Below the pieces are notes generated by a model that searched no databases, was not told the DNA's origin, and saw only the letters and a list, made by a program, of their open reading frames with translations. 14,161 nucleotides of DNA. It comes from Actinomycetota bacterium (GTDB lineage Bacteria; Actinomycetota; Actinomycetes; Streptosporangiales; Streptosporangiaceae). This document shows positions 13,646 to 14,161 of this stretch, in pieces. Made by a program: the position numbers and the translations under genes. The stretch covers positions 1-14,161 of the forward strand of contig PLIQ01000118.1 of the NCBI GenBank assembly GCA_003140115.1, in the 5' to 3' direction. Each line of letters opens with the position of its first letter. The stretch's first letter is position 1.

Positions 13646-14161
13646 TTACGCTGCCCTTTCCGCTGCCGCGTCCGTCCGGTCCAGCAGGCGCACGACGAAC
13701 GTGCGCACCATATGCCGCTTGTATTCGGCGCTGCCGCGATGATCGGTCCTGGGCCGGGCGGCCTGGGCCGCGAGGTCGGCGGCCCGGGCGATGCTGTCGC
13801 CGGTCAGCGGCCGTCCGGTCAGCGCGGCGGCGGCCTCGGTGGCCCCGATGGTGGAGCCGCCGACCCCGGTCAGCGCGATGCCCGCCCGGGTCACGGTCTC
13901 ACCGCTCGTCTCCAGCGCGACGGCGACGCCGACGGTCGCGAAGTCGCCCACGCGGCGCTCGAGTTTGAGGTAGCCGCCGGAGCGGGTGCCCTGGGCCGCC
14001 GGGATCACGGCCTCCACCGCGATCTCATCCTCGTCCAGGACGTTCTGGAACGGCCCGGTGACGAAGTCGGCGAGCGGAATGGAGCGCACGCCGCGCGGGC
14101 CGCGGGCCACCACCGAACCGCCGAGGGCCAGCACCACCGAGGCCCAGTCGCCCTGCGGGTC
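13646..14161 (-). CDS. coxM: CO dehydrogenase medium FAD subunit, C-terminal part (start beyond window)
   Basis: The frame is open to the right edge and begins [15 protein letters not shown], which matches the family's GDP-x-GDW block, so these are the last 171 residues of a protein normally about 290 long. The N-terminal FAD-binding motifs lie off the window. Visible parts are the end of the FAD domain ([15 protein letters not shown]) and the CO dehydrogenase flavoprotein C-terminal domain, including [20 protein letters not shown] and a [16 protein letters not shown] segment. It ends TAA at 13648-13646. The operon's promoter must lie to the right of the window. Confidence 0.95.
   Translation of the reverse strand, partial: DPQGDWASVVLALGGSVVARGPRGVRSIPLADFVTGPFQNVLDEDEIAVEAVIPAAQGTRSGGYLKLERRVGDFATVGVAVALETSGETVTRAGIALTGVGGSTIGATEAAAALTGRPLTGDSIARAADLAAQAARPRTDHRGSAEYKRHMVRTFVVRLLDRTDAAAERAA

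Noticed and set aside
10446..13742. A plus-strand open frame of 1098 codons opposite coxF, coxL and coxS
   Set aside because: It is rich in Arg/His/Asp/Gly/Val with no domain structure and lies exactly antisense to conserved cox genes. It is an open shadow caused by very high GC at third positions.
1..14161. CRISPR array, tRNA/rRNA genes, transposase or integrase genes, prophage
   Set aside because: I found no regularly spaced repeats, cloverleaf-like segments, terminal inverted repeats around a transposase, or phage-like proteins on either strand.

Overview
The window is very GC-rich, densely coded DNA with strongly G/C-biased third codon positions, many GTG starts and a gene set typical of Actinomycetota. 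This includes an Rv2578c-like radical SAM protein, an MMPL exporter, an isochorismate synthase and a mycobacterial-style form I CO dehydrogenase. I read it as the chromosome of an aerobic actinomycete able to oxidise CO. The genus cannot be named from the sequence, and I see no sign of phage, IS elements, tRNA, rRNA or CRISPR.

Layout. Bases 1-663 (+) hold the 3' end of an Rv2578c-family radical SAM gene. After a 225-base gap that is relatively AT-rich for this window, and that carries a candidate promoter and repeats, comes an MMPL transporter (889-3171, +). Its 5' coding end contains a perfect 15-bp-arm hairpin. An isochorismate synthase follows (3215-4486, +). A second plus-strand group then holds an unknown 90-residue protein (4618-4890), coxD (4923-5801, MoxR-type AAA+ ATPase), coxE (5785-6927, VWA protein), a small predicted alpha/beta protein (6991-7278) and a degenerate GIY-YIG-like protein (7275-7718).

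From the right edge, a tightly packed minus-strand operon runs leftward: coxM (partial), coxS, coxL, coxF/xdhC with a fused YHS domain, coxG, then five small single-pass membrane proteins. It ends at 7720, one base from the end of the plus-strand group, with a hairpin spanning the tail-to-tail junction.

How the genes fit together. CoxL has the AYRCSFR loop and catalytic Glu of true form I (Mo-Cu) aerobic CO dehydrogenase. CoxS supplies two [2Fe-2S] clusters and CoxM the FAD. CoxD, CoxE and CoxF would mature the Mo-S-Cu centre, and CoxG would link the enzyme to the membrane and quinone pool. The most novel part is the five-gene array after coxG. By position-matched residues its members fall into two paralogous sets (3 + 2). 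All have one N-terminal membrane helix and a helical tail predicted to face the cytoplasm, so they may form a membrane platform for CO dehydrogenase. The XdhC-YHS fusion is a second lead, as a possible copper-handling maturation factor.
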